Notes under the pieces: generated by a model
What the model was told of the DNA's origin: nothing
Databases searched by the model: none
What the model saw: the letters and a program-made list of their open reading frames with translations, nothing else
Position numbers and translations under genes: made by a program
Shown here: in pieces, positions 22,641-31,563 of the stretch
Layout: every line of letters begins with the position of its first letter
How positions within the stretch are numbered: position 1 is the stretch's first letter
Assembly: GCF_022206305.1 (NCBI RefSeq)
Contig: NZ_JAKOIW010000003.1
Location: 1-64,000, forward strand
Reading direction: 5' to 3'
From: Gordonia sp. 'Campus'
Lineage (GTDB): Bacteria; Actinomycetota; Actinomycetes; Mycobacteriales; Mycobacteriaceae
DNA length: 64,000 bases

Positions 22641-23807
22641 ATGGCATCAGCGACCGGGACATCAGCCACATCGTCAGGAACGGCCCGTACGAGCGCGCCG
22701 CCGCTGTTCGCCGCCGACGTCTACCGGGACCGTATGCGTCGTGCCGCCGAGCTCACCCGCGACGCGGGCCTCGACGCGCTGGTGGTCGCGCCCGGTCCCG
22801 ATCTCCGCTACCTCGTGGGATCGCGAGCCGAGACATTCGAGCGACTCACCGCGCTGGTGATCCCCGCCGCGGGAGAACCCAGGTTGGTCATCGCGCGACT
22901 GGAGGTGCCGTCGCTGGCGATGTCGGCGGTCGGCGATCTGGGCATCGAGGTCGCCGATTGGGTCGACGGTGACGACGCGCACGGCCTGGCGCTCGCGGGC
23001 CTGACGGCACGCCCGCGAATCGCCGTGTCCGACTCGATGCCGGCACTCCACGTGATCCCGCTCTCCGAACACACCGGGGCCACACCGCAACTGGCGACCG
23101 CCGTACTGCGCGAACTGCGAATGATCAAGGACGCCGCCGAGATCGACGCCCTCCGCCGTGCGGGAGCGGCCATCGACCGTGTCCACGCACGCATGGGGGA
23201 CTGGTTGACACCCGGCCGGACCGAACGGGAGGTCGCCGCGGACATCTCCCGGGCGATACTCGACGAGGGCCACACCGAGGCGGCGTTCATCATCGTCGGC
23301 TCCGGCCCCAACGGCGCCGACCCGCATCACGAGTTCTCCGATCGGGTCATCGAGCGCTCCGACATCGTGGTCGTCGACATCGGCGGACCCGTGGAACCGG
23401 GCTACAACTCCGACTCGACCCGCACCTACTGCTTCGGCGAGCCGCAGGCCGACATCGCCACCGCCTACGCGGCGCTGCACGAGGCCCAACGGGCGGCCGT
23501 CGCGGCGGTCCGACCGGGCGTGCCGGCCTCCACGATCGACGCGGCCGCGCGCGACCTCCTACGGTCCCGAGATCTCGCCGACCACTTCATCCATCGCACG
23601 GGGCACGGTATCGGGTTGTCGGTGCACGAGGAGCCCTACATCGTCGACGGCAACGACATCCCACTGCGCGCCGGGATGGCATTCAGCGTCGAGCCGGGGG
23701 TCTACTTCTCGGGACGGTGGGGTGCCCGTATCGAGGACATCGTCGTGGTGACCGACGACGGTTGCGAGTCACTCAACAACCGCCCGCACGAGCTGATCCA
23801 GCTGTAG
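22641..23807 (+). CDS. pepE: M24 metallopeptidase (Xaa-Pro dipeptidase type), PepE
   Basis: 388 residues. An N-terminal creatinase-like domain (about 20-150) and a C-terminal pita-bread peptidase domain. The five metal ligands are visible in order: the Asp of VVVDIGG, the Asp of NSDSTRT, the His of HRTGHGIG, the Glu of SVEPGVY and the Glu of ARIEDIV. The enzyme is expected to cut dipeptides or peptides ending in proline in the cytoplasm. The ATG at 22641 is supported by the leaderless -10 box; the frame is open far upstream but overlaps the divergent gene. Homologue Rv2089c holds the same position. Confidence 0.92.
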   Translation: MASATGTSATSSGTARTSAPPLFAADVYRDRMRRAAELTRDAGLDALVVAPGPDLRYLVGSRAETFERLTALVIPAAGEPRLVIARLEVPSLAMSAVGDLGIEVADWVDGDDAHGLALAGLTARPRIAVSDSMPALHVIPLSEHTGATPQLATAVLRELRMIKDAAEIDALRRAGAAIDRVHARMGDWLTPGRTEREVAADISRAILDEGHTEAAFIIVGSGPNGADPHHEFSDRVIERSDIVVVDIGGPVEPGYNSDSTRTYCFGEPQADIATAYAALHEAQRAAVAAVRPGVPASTIDAAARDLLRSRDLADHFIHRTGHGIGLSVHEEPYIVDGNDIPLRAGMAFSVEPGVYFSGRWGARIEDIVVVTDDGCESLNNRPHELIQL

Positions 23808-23853
23808 CCGCCACGAGGGTCAGCCCAGAGAAGGGTTCGGCCCAGCGGGCGGC

Positions 23854-24255
23854 TCAGCCCAGGAGTGACCGTGAACCCAGGACCCGTCCGACGCTGATCT
23901 CGATCACCACACGTCGTGGGTTCGGCTTCGGCTGCTTGTAGCGGCGCGCATAGCGCTCTTCGGCCTCGCGCACGCGGTCGGGCTCACGGCGGACGGTTGT
24001 TGTTCCCTCGAGGGTGATCCAGCGCGGCCCGTCGACGTTCGTGACCGCTGCATACCCGCCGCGTTCGACATTGCGCACCTTCTGGTTGCCATCGGAGGTG
24101 ATGACCCGCGCCAGGCCGGCCTCGGGGTCCCAGGTGAATCCGACGGCGACGGCGTGCGGCGTGCCGTCGGCGCGCAACGTGGTGAGGGTTCCGAGGTGGC
24201 GTTCGGTGAGGAACGCGACCGCGTCGGGTCCGACATCGGCAGCGGTACGTGGCAT
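23854..24255 (-). CDS. F420-dependent PPOX-fold protein, biliverdin-reductase-like
   Basis: 133 residues with the split beta-barrel of the pyridoxamine-phosphate-oxidase/FDOR-B family: FLTERHLGTLTTLRADGTPHAVAVGF near the N-terminus and RYKQPKPNPRRVVIEI near the end. The closest remembered relative is Rv2074, shown to be an F420-dependent biliverdin reductase, and the neighbourhood (SDR, cobL, cobM, cobK) is the same. The start is set by a TAGCGT box 7 bases before the ATG. Use of F420 rather than FMN is inferred from the family. Confidence 0.8.
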   Translation of the reverse strand: MPRTAADVGPDAVAFLTERHLGTLTTLRADGTPHAVAVGFTWDPEAGLARVITSDGNQKVRNVERGGYAAVTNVDGPRWITLEGTTTVRREPDRVREAEERYARRYKQPKPNPRRVVIEISVGRVLGSRSLLG

Positions 24256-24262
24256 GGTCTCC

Positions 24263-24268
24263 ACGCTA
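24263..24268 (-). promoter_or_regulatory. -10 hexamer (TAGCGT), leaderless promoter
   Basis: Minus-strand TAGCGT, 7 bases, then the ATG of the PPOX-fold gene. Confidence 0.55.
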
Positions 24269-24306
24269 GCGGCGACGGCGGGGCGCAACGGTGCCGGGGC
24301 CGATGC

Positions 24307-24312
24307 GATACT
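24307..24312 (+). promoter_or_regulatory. -10-like hexamer (GATACT), leaderless promoter of the SDR-cob operon
   Basis: GATACT ends 7 bases before the ATG at 24320, giving the SDR-cobLMK run a promoter back to back with the minus-strand one. Confidence 0.45.
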
Positions 24313-24319
24313 GCTCGCC

Positions 24320-25114
24320 ATGGCGTTGCGCAGCAGAGCGGCTTCAGACCGGGGTTCCGAGGCGACGGGTTCGCTGGTCCTCTTCGGGGGGCGCAGCGAG
24401 ATCGGCGTCGCCACCGCCGCCCGGCTCGCGTCGGGTCGCGTCGTGGTGCTCGCCGCGCGACGTCCCGGTGACCTCGTCGCACAGACCGAACGGTTGCTGG
24501 CTGCCGGGGCCTCCGCGGTACACACCGTCGCGTTCGACGCCGACGACGTCGACGGTCACCCGGCACTCGTCGACCACCTCATCGAGCAGTACGGGCCGAT
24601 CGGGGTCGCCATCATCGCCTTCGGCATTCTCGGCGACCAAGCCCGCGCGGAGACCGATGTCAGCCACGCCCTGCAGATCGCGCACACCGACTATTACGCC
24701 CACATCAGCGTGCTGACGCCGCTCGCGGCAGCCCTGCGCGCGCAGCGCTCCGGCACCCTCATCGTGTTCTCGTCGGTCGCCGGCATCCGGGTTCGCCGGG
24801 CGAACTACGTCTACGGCTCCACCAAGGCCGGACTCGACGGCTTCGCGAGCGGCCTCGCGGATGCGTTGCACGGCAGCGGTGCTCGGCTGTTGTTGGCCCG
24901 CCCCGGCTTCGTCGTCGGCGCCATGACGCGGGACCTGATGGCGTCCGGGGTCAAGCCCGCCCCGCTGTCGGTGAACGCCGAACAGGTCGCCGACGCCGTT
25001 GCACGCGCCTACCGGAGGGGACGCGGCGAGGTGTGGATCCCGTGGGCACTGCGGCCGCTCTTCGTCGGTATGCGGCTGATGCCTCGTGCGGTGTGGCGGA
25101 GACTGCCCCGATGA
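24320..25114 (+). CDS. short-chain dehydrogenase/reductase, Rv2073c-like
   Basis: 264 residues with a Rossmann fold. The nucleotide loop is FGGRSEIG (a variant of TGxxxGxG), followed by the catalytic Ser in VFSSVAG and Tyr/Lys in YVYGSTKAG. The C-terminal end is basic and hydrophobic (VGMRLMPRAVWRRLPR). It heads the operon with cobL, whose start overlaps its stop (ATGA). The same arrangement exists in M. tuberculosis, but the family resembles decaprenylphosphoryl-ribose reductases more than cobalamin enzymes, so its part in B12 synthesis is unclear. Confidence 0.85.
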   Translation: MALRSRAASDRGSEATGSLVLFGGRSEIGVATAARLASGRVVVLAARRPGDLVAQTERLLAAGASAVHTVAFDADDVDGHPALVDHLIEQYGPIGVAIIAFGILGDQARAETDVSHALQIAHTDYYAHISVLTPLAAALRAQRSGTLIVFSSVAGIRVRRANYVYGSTKAGLDGFASGLADALHGSGARLLLARPGFVVGAMTRDLMASGVKPAPLSVNAEQVADAVARAYRRGRGEVWIPWALRPLFVGMRLMPRAVWRRLPR

Positions 25115-26358
25115 GCGTCTTGTCGCCGGACTTCGTGGTGGTGGGCATCGGCGCCGACGGGTGGCGCGGACTCGGCGAGGCCGTCCGCGACGAGTTGCGG
25201 ACGGCGACCGTGATCTACGGTGCCACAAGGCAACTCGACCTCTTGTCCGCCGTTCGCGGAGAGCTGGCGGCCGACCTGCGGCCGTGGCGTTCGCCGATGT
25301 CGGCGCATCTCGCGGAGGTCATCGACGAGCCCCGGCCGCATACGGTGCACGTCCTGGCGAGCGGCGACCCGATGTTCCACGGTGTCGGCGCGAGCATCGT
25401 GTCACGCGTGGGTGCCGAACGCGTACGCGTGTATCCGGCGGTCTCGAGCGTGAGTCTGGCATGCGCACGACTCGGCTGGGATCTCGCGACGACCCGTGTG
25501 GTCAGCACCGTCCGTAACGATCCGTCGGAGGTGCTGTCCGAGGTGACCGGGGGAGCGCGCGTGGTGATCCTGAGCCGGGACGAGGCGACCCCCGCTGCGA
25601 TCGCCCGTGTGCTGTCGCAGTCGGGCTTCGGAGCATCGACGATGACGGTTCTCGAACAGTTGGGTGGTCCGGACGAGCAGATCCGGCGCGCGACGGCGGA
25701 CGCGTGGCCGCACCCGCCCGGCGACCCACTGAACATCGTCGCCGTGGAGTGCGCGGGTCCCGGGCGCACGCGGTTGCCCGGCCGCGCCGACGACACCTAC
25801 GAGCACGACGGCCAGATCACCAAGTCCACGATCCGGGCGCTCACCGTCTGCGCGTTGGAACCCGCGGGCGCCCAGGTGCTCTGGGACATCGGGTCCGGGT
25901 CGGGCAGTGTCTCGATCGAGTGGCTGCGCGCCGACGACCGCGGCACGGCCGTCGCCTTCGAACGGGACCCCGAGCGTGCCGACCGGTTGATCCGCAACGC
26001 CGGCAGTCACGGGGTGGGGTCGCGTCTGTCGGTCCGGGGACCGGCACCCCAGGCGTTGTCCGGCGCACCTCGTCCCGACGCGGTGTTCATCGGCGGCGGG
26101 CTCGACGACGAGATCCTCGCCGGCGCATGGGAATCCCTGCGACCGGCGGGGCGTCTGGTGGTCAACGCGGTCACCGTCGAGAACCAGACCCTCGTGGCAC
26201 GACGGCACCACGAGCGCGGCGGCACGATGCGCCGCCTGTCGATCGAGACGGCAGCGCCGCTGGGCACCATGACCACCTGGCGGCCCGCCCTGCCGATCGT
26301 GCAGTGGGTCGTCGTGAAACCCGACACCACCATCGAGGACACCGGAGCGGCGTCGTGA
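25111..26358 (+). CDS. cobL: precorrin-6Y C5,15-methyltransferase (decarboxylating) CobL
   Basis: 415 residues in two fused domains: an N-terminal CbiE-type methyltransferase (about 1-210, opening FVVVGIGADGWRGL, with SGDPMFHGVG) and a C-terminal CbiT-type methyltransferase (about 225-415, with the SAM loop WDIGSGSGSVSIEW). It adds methyl groups at C5 and C15 and removes the acetate carboxyl to make precorrin-8X. Coupled upstream to the SDR (ATGA) and downstream to cobM (GTGA). Confidence 0.95.
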   Translation: MSVLSPDFVVVGIGADGWRGLGEAVRDELRTATVIYGATRQLDLLSAVRGELAADLRPWRSPMSAHLAEVIDEPRPHTVHVLASGDPMFHGVGASIVSRVGAERVRVYPAVSSVSLACARLGWDLATTRVVSTVRNDPSEVLSEVTGGARVVILSRDEATPAAIARVLSQSGFGASTMTVLEQLGGPDEQIRRATADAWPHPPGDPLNIVAVECAGPGRTRLPGRADDTYEHDGQITKSTIRALTVCALEPAGAQVLWDIGSGSGSVSIEWLRADDRGTAVAFERDPERADRLIRNAGSHGVGSRLSVRGPAPQALSGAPRPDAVFIGGGLDDEILAGAWESLRPAGRLVVNAVTVENQTLVARRHHERGGTMRRLSIETAAPLGTMTTWRPALPIVQWVVVKPDTTIEDTGAAS

Positions 26359-27131
26359 CCGTCTACTTCATCGGGGCCGGTCCGGGCGCACCCGACTTGA
26401 TCACCCTTCGCGGAGCGCGCGTGCTGGGAAAGTGCTCGACCTGCCTGTATGCGGGTTCACTCGTCCCGACCGAGATGCTGGACCTCTGCCCGGACGGCGC
26501 CGAACTGATCGACACCGCGCGGATGCCGTTGTCCGACATCATCGCCCATATCGAGGATGCCCATCGGCGCGGCCACGATGTCGCGCGGCTGCACAGCGGC
26601 GACCTCTCGCTCTACTCGGCGATGTCCGAACAGCAGCGCGAACTCGACGCGCGAGGCATCGACCATCAGATCGTGCCCGGGGTGCCGGCATTCGCTGCCG
26701 CCGCCGCTGCACTCGACACGGAGCTGACGGTGCCGGGAGTCGGGCAGAGTCTTCTCATCACCCGGGTCTCGACCCTCTCCACCGACATGCCGGCTGGGGA
26801 GGACCTCGCCACGCTGGCCGCGACCGGAGTGACTCTCGCCCTACACCTCGCCGCCCATCGGGCCGAGCAGATCGTCGAAGCGCTGTCCCCGTATTACGGC
26901 GCCGAGTGTCCGACTGCCACAGTCGCCTTCGCGAGTCGGGACGACGAACTCGTCGTCCGCTGTCCGTTGCGCAGGCTGCCGGAGACCCTCCACGCGGCCG
27001 ACATCCGCAAGACGGCGGTGATCTTCGTAGGCCGTGTGCTGGACCCCAGCCGGGCCGAGGCCACCGACAGCTATCTCTACTCACACGCACGCATGACCAA
27101 ACTCCGGGCCGACGGCGGCGGCACGGCGTGA
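26355..27131 (+). CDS. cobM: precorrin-4 C11-methyltransferase CobM
   Basis: 258 residues, one uroporphyrin-methyltransferase-type domain. N-terminal VYFIGAGPGAPDLITLRG, then HSGDLSLYSAMSEQ and VPGVPAFAAAAAAL, the pattern of CobM/CbiF. It methylates C11 of precorrin-4 with SAM. GTG start overlaps the cobL stop; its stop overlaps the cobK start (GTGA). Confidence 0.95.
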   Translation: MTVYFIGAGPGAPDLITLRGARVLGKCSTCLYAGSLVPTEMLDLCPDGAELIDTARMPLSDIIAHIEDAHRRGHDVARLHSGDLSLYSAMSEQQRELDARGIDHQIVPGVPAFAAAAAALDTELTVPGVGQSLLITRVSTLSTDMPAGEDLATLAATGVTLALHLAAHRAEQIVEALSPYYGAECPTATVAFASRDDELVVRCPLRRLPETLHAADIRKTAVIFVGRVLDPSRAEATDSYLYSHARMTKLRADGGGTA

Positions 27132-27886
27132 CGGGCTACCCCCGCGCGAGCACACGTGTGCTGATCCTGGGTGGCACCGGTGAGGCGCGCGCTCTGGCAT
27201 CCGCTCTCGACGACACCGGGATCGACGTCATCAGCTCCCTGGCGGGTCGGGTGCAGAACCCGCGTCTTCCGGTCGGGCCGGTCCGGATCGGCGGATTCGG
27301 CGGCCCGGAGGGGTTGCGGAAGTGGTTGCTCGACAACGAGATCCGCGCTGTCGTCGACGCCACCCATCCGTTCGCCGCGACCATCACCCGCAACGCCGCA
27401 CGCGCGACCGAAGATGCGGGCATCCCGTTGCTGCGACTGCGCCGCGAACCCTGGAGTCCGGGCACGGCCGATCGATGGATCCGGGTACCCGATCTGCCGT
27501 CCGCCGCTGCGGAGGTCGCCCGCAGAGGAACGCGAGTGCTGCTCACCACGGGCCGCCAGGACGTCGGCGTGTTCGCCGACATCGACACCGCATGGTTCCT
27601 GATCCGGGTCGTCGACCCGCCCACCGCGGCACTGCCCCCGAATCATGCGCTGCTGCGGTCGCGTGGACCCTACGACCACGCCTCCGAGTCGGCGCTGTTG
27701 CGCGACAACGACATCGACCTGCTCGTCACCAAGAACAGCGGCGGCGCGCTCACCGAGGCAAAACTCTCCGCCGCCGCGGACCTCGGGATCGACGTCGTCA
27801 TGGTCGACAGACCCGCGGAGCCGGACTCGACCGCGGTGTCCGACGTCGGAGCGGCCCGGGAGTGGCTCGAGCGCCTACTCGACTGA
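27128..27886 (+). CDS. cobK: precorrin-6A reductase CobK
   Basis: 252 residues. N-terminal VLILGGTGEARALA and the DATHPFAATITRNA motif identify CobK, which reduces precorrin-6A to 6B with NADPH. The C-terminal TKNSGGALTEAKL block is also typical. It closes the plus-strand run; its 3' end overlaps by 12 bases the 3' end of the convergent cobIJ gene. The preceding step, precorrin-6A synthase (CobF), is not encoded in this window. Confidence 0.94.
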   Translation: MTGYPRASTRVLILGGTGEARALASALDDTGIDVISSLAGRVQNPRLPVGPVRIGGFGGPEGLRKWLLDNEIRAVVDATHPFAATITRNAARATEDAGIPLLRLRREPWSPGTADRWIRVPDLPSAAAEVARRGTRVLLTTGRQDVGVFADIDTAWFLIRVVDPPTAALPPNHALLRSRGPYDHASESALLRDNDIDLLVTKNSGGALTEAKLSAAADLGIDVVMVDRPAEPDSTAVSDVGAAREWLERLLD

Positions 27887-29530
27887 CACCTGTTCGGACG
27901 GGACCCGTTCGGTCTCGGCGAGCGATGTCTCGACGGGTGCAGGGGTGATGGGTGCAGGGGAGTCGGACGCAGGGTCGTCGACGGGGGAGTGGCTACGGGG
28001 TGTGAAGACCAGGGTCCCCCCGGCCCGCGGTACGACCCGCGTCGCCGACGATCCGACGATGATCATCGTGCGCATGTCGACGACCGCGGGATCGAACTCG
28101 GCGACGGTCGTCGTCGTGAGGGACTGCTCCGGCCCGCCGACGTCCCGTCCGAGCACGATCACGCGGTCATCGGACACCGTCTGCGTCAAAGTGTGTTGGA
28201 GAGCCCCGACCTGCCACGTGCGGCTGGCCGACCCGGGGTTGTAGATCGCGATCACCAGATCGGCGGCGAGCGCCGCACGGATCCGACGGTCGATCACCGA
28301 CCACGGCTTCAGGCGGTCCGAGAGGGAGATGACCGCGAAGTCGTGCCCGAGCGGTGCGCCGACCGCGGCTGCGACGGCGGTCGCGGCGGTCACTCCTGGC
28401 ACCACCCGCACCGGGACGTCGTGCCAGCGGGGTTGCGCGGCCACCTCGGCGACGGCGGCGGCCATGGCGAACACACCGGGATCACCCGACGACACCACCG
28501 CGACGCGGGCACCGCGACGGGCGAGGTCGAGCGCGAACTCCGCGCGTTCGGCCTCGACGCGGTTGTCGCTGGCGTGCACGCGCTGTCCGGGTCGGGGAGT
28601 GACCCGCTTGAGGTAGGTCGTGTAACCGACCAGGTCGGTGGCCGTCGCCAGTTCGGTGCGCACCTGCGGAGTGGTCCAGCTGTCGTGTCCGGGGCCGAGA
28701 CCCACGACGACGACCTCACCGGGCACCGGCTGCGGCTCGAACTTCGGATTGTTGCGCCGGCCGGGCACCACCACGATCGAGAAGTACGGCACCTCACTGG
28801 GAATCACCTCGGCCGCGGGGAGGACCCGTTCGACGGTCGTCGACGCGCGTTCGACGTAGAACGCCTCGTCGAGTCGACCCGCCTCGCGCAGCGCATCCCG
28901 CACCCGCTCGAAGGTCCGGCCCAGCTTCATCACCACGATCGCGTCCGCGGAACGGAACCGGAACAGCAGCTCCGTCCTCGACGCGGTGCCCGGGACGACG
29001 GTCAGCGTCTCCTCGCCCTCCACCAGGGGCACGCCGGTCGCTGCCGAGGCCGCGCTCACCGACGTCACACCGGGCACGATCTGAGCGTCGAAGTGCGGCG
29101 ACAACCGTTTGTGCATGTGCATGTAGGAGCTGTAGAACAGTGGGTCGCCCTCGGCGAGGAGGACCACGTCACGGCCGGCACGCAGGTGCACCGCCAGCCG
29201 TTCCGCGCTCTCGGCGTAGAAGTCGTCGAGGGCTCCCTGGTAGCCACCGGGGTGATCGGTGGTCTCGGTGGTGACCGGGTACATCAGGCGTTCTTCGGTC
29301 TGGCCCTCACGCAGGTAGGGTTCGGCGACCGATCGGGCGATGCTGTTGCCATGGCGCGCAGAGTGATACGCGATGACGTCGGCGGTGCTGATCAGCCGGG
29401 CGGCCTTGACCGTCATCAGCTCGCTGTCGCCGGGGCCCAACCCGATACCGCACAATTTGCCCGCGCCGGGGGCCGCCGGAGCCGTGGCGTTCGCGTGATG
29501 CGTTGTGCTGGGGGAGTGTTCGGGATTCAC
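27875..29530 (-). CDS. cobIJ: fused precorrin-2 C20- and precorrin-3B C17-methyltransferase CobIJ
   Basis: 551 residues. The N-terminal half is CobI (LCGIGLGPGDSELMTVKAARL, EGDPLFYSSYMHMHKRL, PGVTSVSAASAATG) and the C-terminal half from about residue 290 is CobJ (VVVVGLGPGHDSWTTPQ, SSGDPGVFAMAAAV, PGVTAATAVAAAVG). Fusion of both in one chain is also found in M. tuberculosis (Rv2066). The last 40 residues are an acidic, Pro-rich tail. The GTG at 29530 was chosen because it follows the cobH stop by 10 bases and the more upstream residues, which would overlap cobH, are low-complexity. Confidence 0.93.
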   Translation of the reverse strand: MNPEHSPSTTHHANATAPAAPGAGKLCGIGLGPGDSELMTVKAARLISTADVIAYHSARHGNSIARSVAEPYLREGQTEERLMYPVTTETTDHPGGYQGALDDFYAESAERLAVHLRAGRDVVLLAEGDPLFYSSYMHMHKRLSPHFDAQIVPGVTSVSAASAATGVPLVEGEETLTVVPGTASRTELLFRFRSADAIVVMKLGRTFERVRDALREAGRLDEAFYVERASTTVERVLPAAEVIPSEVPYFSIVVVPGRRNNPKFEPQPVPGEVVVVGLGPGHDSWTTPQVRTELATATDLVGYTTYLKRVTPRPGQRVHASDNRVEAERAEFALDLARRGARVAVVSSGDPGVFAMAAAVAEVAAQPRWHDVPVRVVPGVTAATAVAAAVGAPLGHDFAVISLSDRLKPWSVIDRRIRAALAADLVIAIYNPGSASRTWQVGALQHTLTQTVSDDRVIVLGRDVGGPEQSLTTTTVAEFDPAVVDMRTMIIVGSSATRVVPRAGGTLVFTPRSHSPVDDPASDSPAPITPAPVETSLAETERVPSEQVSVE

Positions 29531-29540
29531 GGGTCGGATC

Positions 29541-30164
29541 TCATTCCTGCGGGGTGGCGAGCGCGTTGAGGGCAGCGGCGGTGATCGCCGAGCCGCCGCG
29601 CCGCCCGGTGACGGTGATGAACTCGAGGTCGTCGCGGTCGGCGAGCGCTGCACAGGACTCGACGGCACCCACGAAACCGACTGGGGCGCCGACGATCGCG
29701 GCCGGCCTCGGTGCGCCGTCGTCGATCATGTCGAGCAGGGCGAACAGAGCGGTCGGGGCGTTGCCGATCGCCACGACGGCACCCTCGAGGCGGGGCCGCC
29801 AGAACTCGAGTGCGGCAGCGGTCCGCGTCGTTCCCATCTGCTCGGCGAGCGACGGCAGCGACGGCTCCGACAGATAACAGAGCACCTCGTTGTCGGCGGG
29901 GAGCCGCTTGCGAGTGACGCCGGAGGCGACCATCGACGCATCACACAGGATGGGTGCGCCGGCTTCGAGCGCGCCGCGTGCGGCCGTGACGACACCGGCT
30001 GTGGCGACCACGTCGCGGGTGAGGTCGGTCTGCCCGCACGCGTGGATCATTCGCACGACGACGGTCGCGACATCGGGGGCGAACGCGGAGAGATCGGATT
30101 CGGCGCGGATCGTGGCGAAAGACTGGCGATAGATCGCAGCGCCGTCGCGCAGGTACTCGGTCAT
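29541..30164 (-). CDS. cobH: precorrin-8X methylmutase CobH
   Basis: 207 residues. It moves a methyl group from C11 to C12 to give hydrogenobyrinate. Blocks ARGALEAGAPILCDASMVASGV and GNAPTALFAL, and VGAPVGFVGA, are diagnostic; the conserved His of VVRMIHACG is the catalytic one in the family. The ATG at 30164 is 14 bases after the cobG stop. Upstream in-frame sequence overlaps cobG and was rejected. Confidence 0.94.
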   Translation of the reverse strand: MTEYLRDGAAIYRQSFATIRAESDLSAFAPDVATVVVRMIHACGQTDLTRDVVATAGVVTAARGALEAGAPILCDASMVASGVTRKRLPADNEVLCYLSEPSLPSLAEQMGTTRTAAALEFWRPRLEGAVVAIGNAPTALFALLDMIDDGAPRPAAIVGAPVGFVGAVESCAALADRDDLEFITVTGRRGGSAITAAALNALATPQE

Positions 30165-30177
30165 GGTGCTGACGAGC

Positions 30178-31353
30178 CTAACGGCGCCGCCGTTCGTATC
30201 CGCCTTCGGGCGTGGCCTCGACGAACAGATGCGTCGTGGCCGGGGAGCCACAACCCCGCTCACACCCCACCCAGTGTTCGCGCTCCTCGAGCGGTTCGCC
30301 GCCGCGTGCCCGGGACACGAGGTCCTCTCGGACCGGTGCGTGCGCGGAGGCGCAGCCGGGCGCTCCGACACAGCAGCTCAGACGCGCCCAGGGCGAGGCG
30401 GCGTCGAAGATCAGACCCATCGGGGCGAGCACCCGCACGACGGTCTCGGCGACGCCCTCGTCGAGATCGCACATGAGGATCTCGCGGTCCGGGGTGAAGA
30501 TTACCGGCGCCTGCACCGCGGCGATGAACTCGGCGAGGCGCGCGGGCAGCCGCCCGAGCTCGACGACCGCGCCCAGCAGGACCGCTCCGTCGTCCTGGTC
30601 GAACCAGCCCACGATGGGGTCGGCCGGTGTGGGTTCGCCCGCTGACGGGTCGACGAGCAGATCCGACGAGCCGACGACGGGGTCGAGCCCGGCCCCGGCG
30701 AGAGTCTCGAGATCGAGCCGTTCGGCTGCGCCGAGGTCTTTCACCCGCCACGCGCCCGGCGACACCCGGCCCAGGCCTGCGGCGACGGCCATCAGTGCGG
30801 TGACGATCGCGTCGGGTCCGGACGCCGATCCGATCGGATCACCGCCGACGAGGATGTCGGCGGTCAGCGGTGCGTCACCGCGGACGAGTGCGCAGGCATC
30901 CGGGCGGCGGGCGACGATGTCGCCGCGGCCGTCGTCGATACCGAAGAGGAACCGGCCGGAGAGCGTGGCCGACGCGGGGTCGGATCGCAGTGTGTCGTCG
31001 AGCGCCGCGGCCAGCGGGCGGGCGTCAGCGACGCCCCCGATCCGGCCGGTCAGCGGACTGACCTCGATGTTGCGCACCTTGTCGTGGCTCGCGCTCGGGG
31101 CGAGGCCCGCGGCGACCACCGCCTCGGCGACGGCATCGACATCGGTGATCCCGCGTAGCTGCACGTTGCCGCGGACCGTCAGTTCGAGGTGACCGTCGGC
31201 GTGCGCCGCGGCCGCCTGCGCCAGGAGCTCGAGCTGATCTGGCCGGATCCGACCGCCCGGAAGCCGGATGCGGGCCAGGGCGCCATCGGCCGCCGCATGC
31301 GTGCTGAACACCCCGGGGCAACGGTCGGCGGCGTCCCGGACTCGCTGGTTCAT
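30178..31353 (-). CDS. cobG: precorrin-3B synthase CobG
   Basis: 391 residues in the nitrite/sulfite-reductase family (two pseudo-repeats). CobG uses O2 and a 4Fe-4S centre to make precorrin-3B, the hallmark of the aerobic route. The iron-sulfur cysteines are seen in CCVGAPGCASAH and VGCERGCGSP near the C-terminus. Its start lies 6 bases after a TAGGCT box in the gap shared with cobN. The cobalamin riboswitch in that gap faces cobN, so cobG-cobH-cobIJ appear outside its control. Confidence 0.93.
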   Translation of the reverse strand: MNQRVRDAADRCPGVFSTHAAADGALARIRLPGGRIRPDQLELLAQAAAAHADGHLELTVRGNVQLRGITDVDAVAEAVVAAGLAPSASHDKVRNIEVSPLTGRIGGVADARPLAAALDDTLRSDPASATLSGRFLFGIDDGRGDIVARRPDACALVRGDAPLTADILVGGDPIGSASGPDAIVTALMAVAAGLGRVSPGAWRVKDLGAAERLDLETLAGAGLDPVVGSSDLLVDPSAGEPTPADPIVGWFDQDDGAVLLGAVVELGRLPARLAEFIAAVQAPVIFTPDREILMCDLDEGVAETVVRVLAPMGLIFDAASPWARLSCCVGAPGCASAHAPVREDLVSRARGGEPLEEREHWVGCERGCGSPATTHLFVEATPEGGYERRRR

Positions 31354-31359
31354 CCCACC

Positions 31360-31365
31360 AGCCTA
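31360..31365 (-). promoter_or_regulatory. -10 hexamer (TAGGCT), leaderless promoter of cobG
   Basis: Minus-strand TAGGCT, 6 bases, then the cobG ATG. Confidence 0.55.
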
Positions 31366-31386
31366 CGACCGGTCCCGGCGGTGGCC

Positions 31387-31392
31387 GTAGGC
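31387..31392 (+). promoter_or_regulatory. -10 hexamer (TAGGCT) for cobN
   Basis: TAGGCT lies just upstream of the riboswitch, so the transcript would begin at about 31399 with the aptamer at its 5' end. Confidence 0.5.
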
Positions 31393-31396
31393 TGAA

Positions 31397-31510
31397 CGCA
31401 CCGCGAGCGGGCTGAAGCCGGTGGAATTCCGGCGCGGTCGCGCCACTGTGATCGGGGCCCGGGCATCGACGCCGGGGCAACCGGAAGTCAGACCAGTCCC
31501 TCGCACTCCA
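31397..31510 (+). ncRNA. cobalamin riboswitch upstream of cobN
   Basis: The conserved blocks of the B12 aptamer are in order: a GCCGGTGGAATTCCGGC stretch (31417-31433), the GCGCCACTGTG core (31440-31450), and GGAAGTCAGACCAG (31483-31496) matching the B12 box. It sits between the cobN promoter and start. Binding of a cobalamin would be expected to lower cobN expression. Boundaries are approximate. About 50 bases separate it from the ATG and include the GAGGAG ribosome site. Confidence 0.93.
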
Positions 31511-31563
31511 CCGCCACACGGCACGACACGCACCCGGGCGCGACAACCCGGCGAGGAGACACG

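Noticed and set aside
27989..29569. A 526-codon plus-strand frame over cobIJ
   Set aside because: Antisense to a well-matched two-domain methyltransferase.
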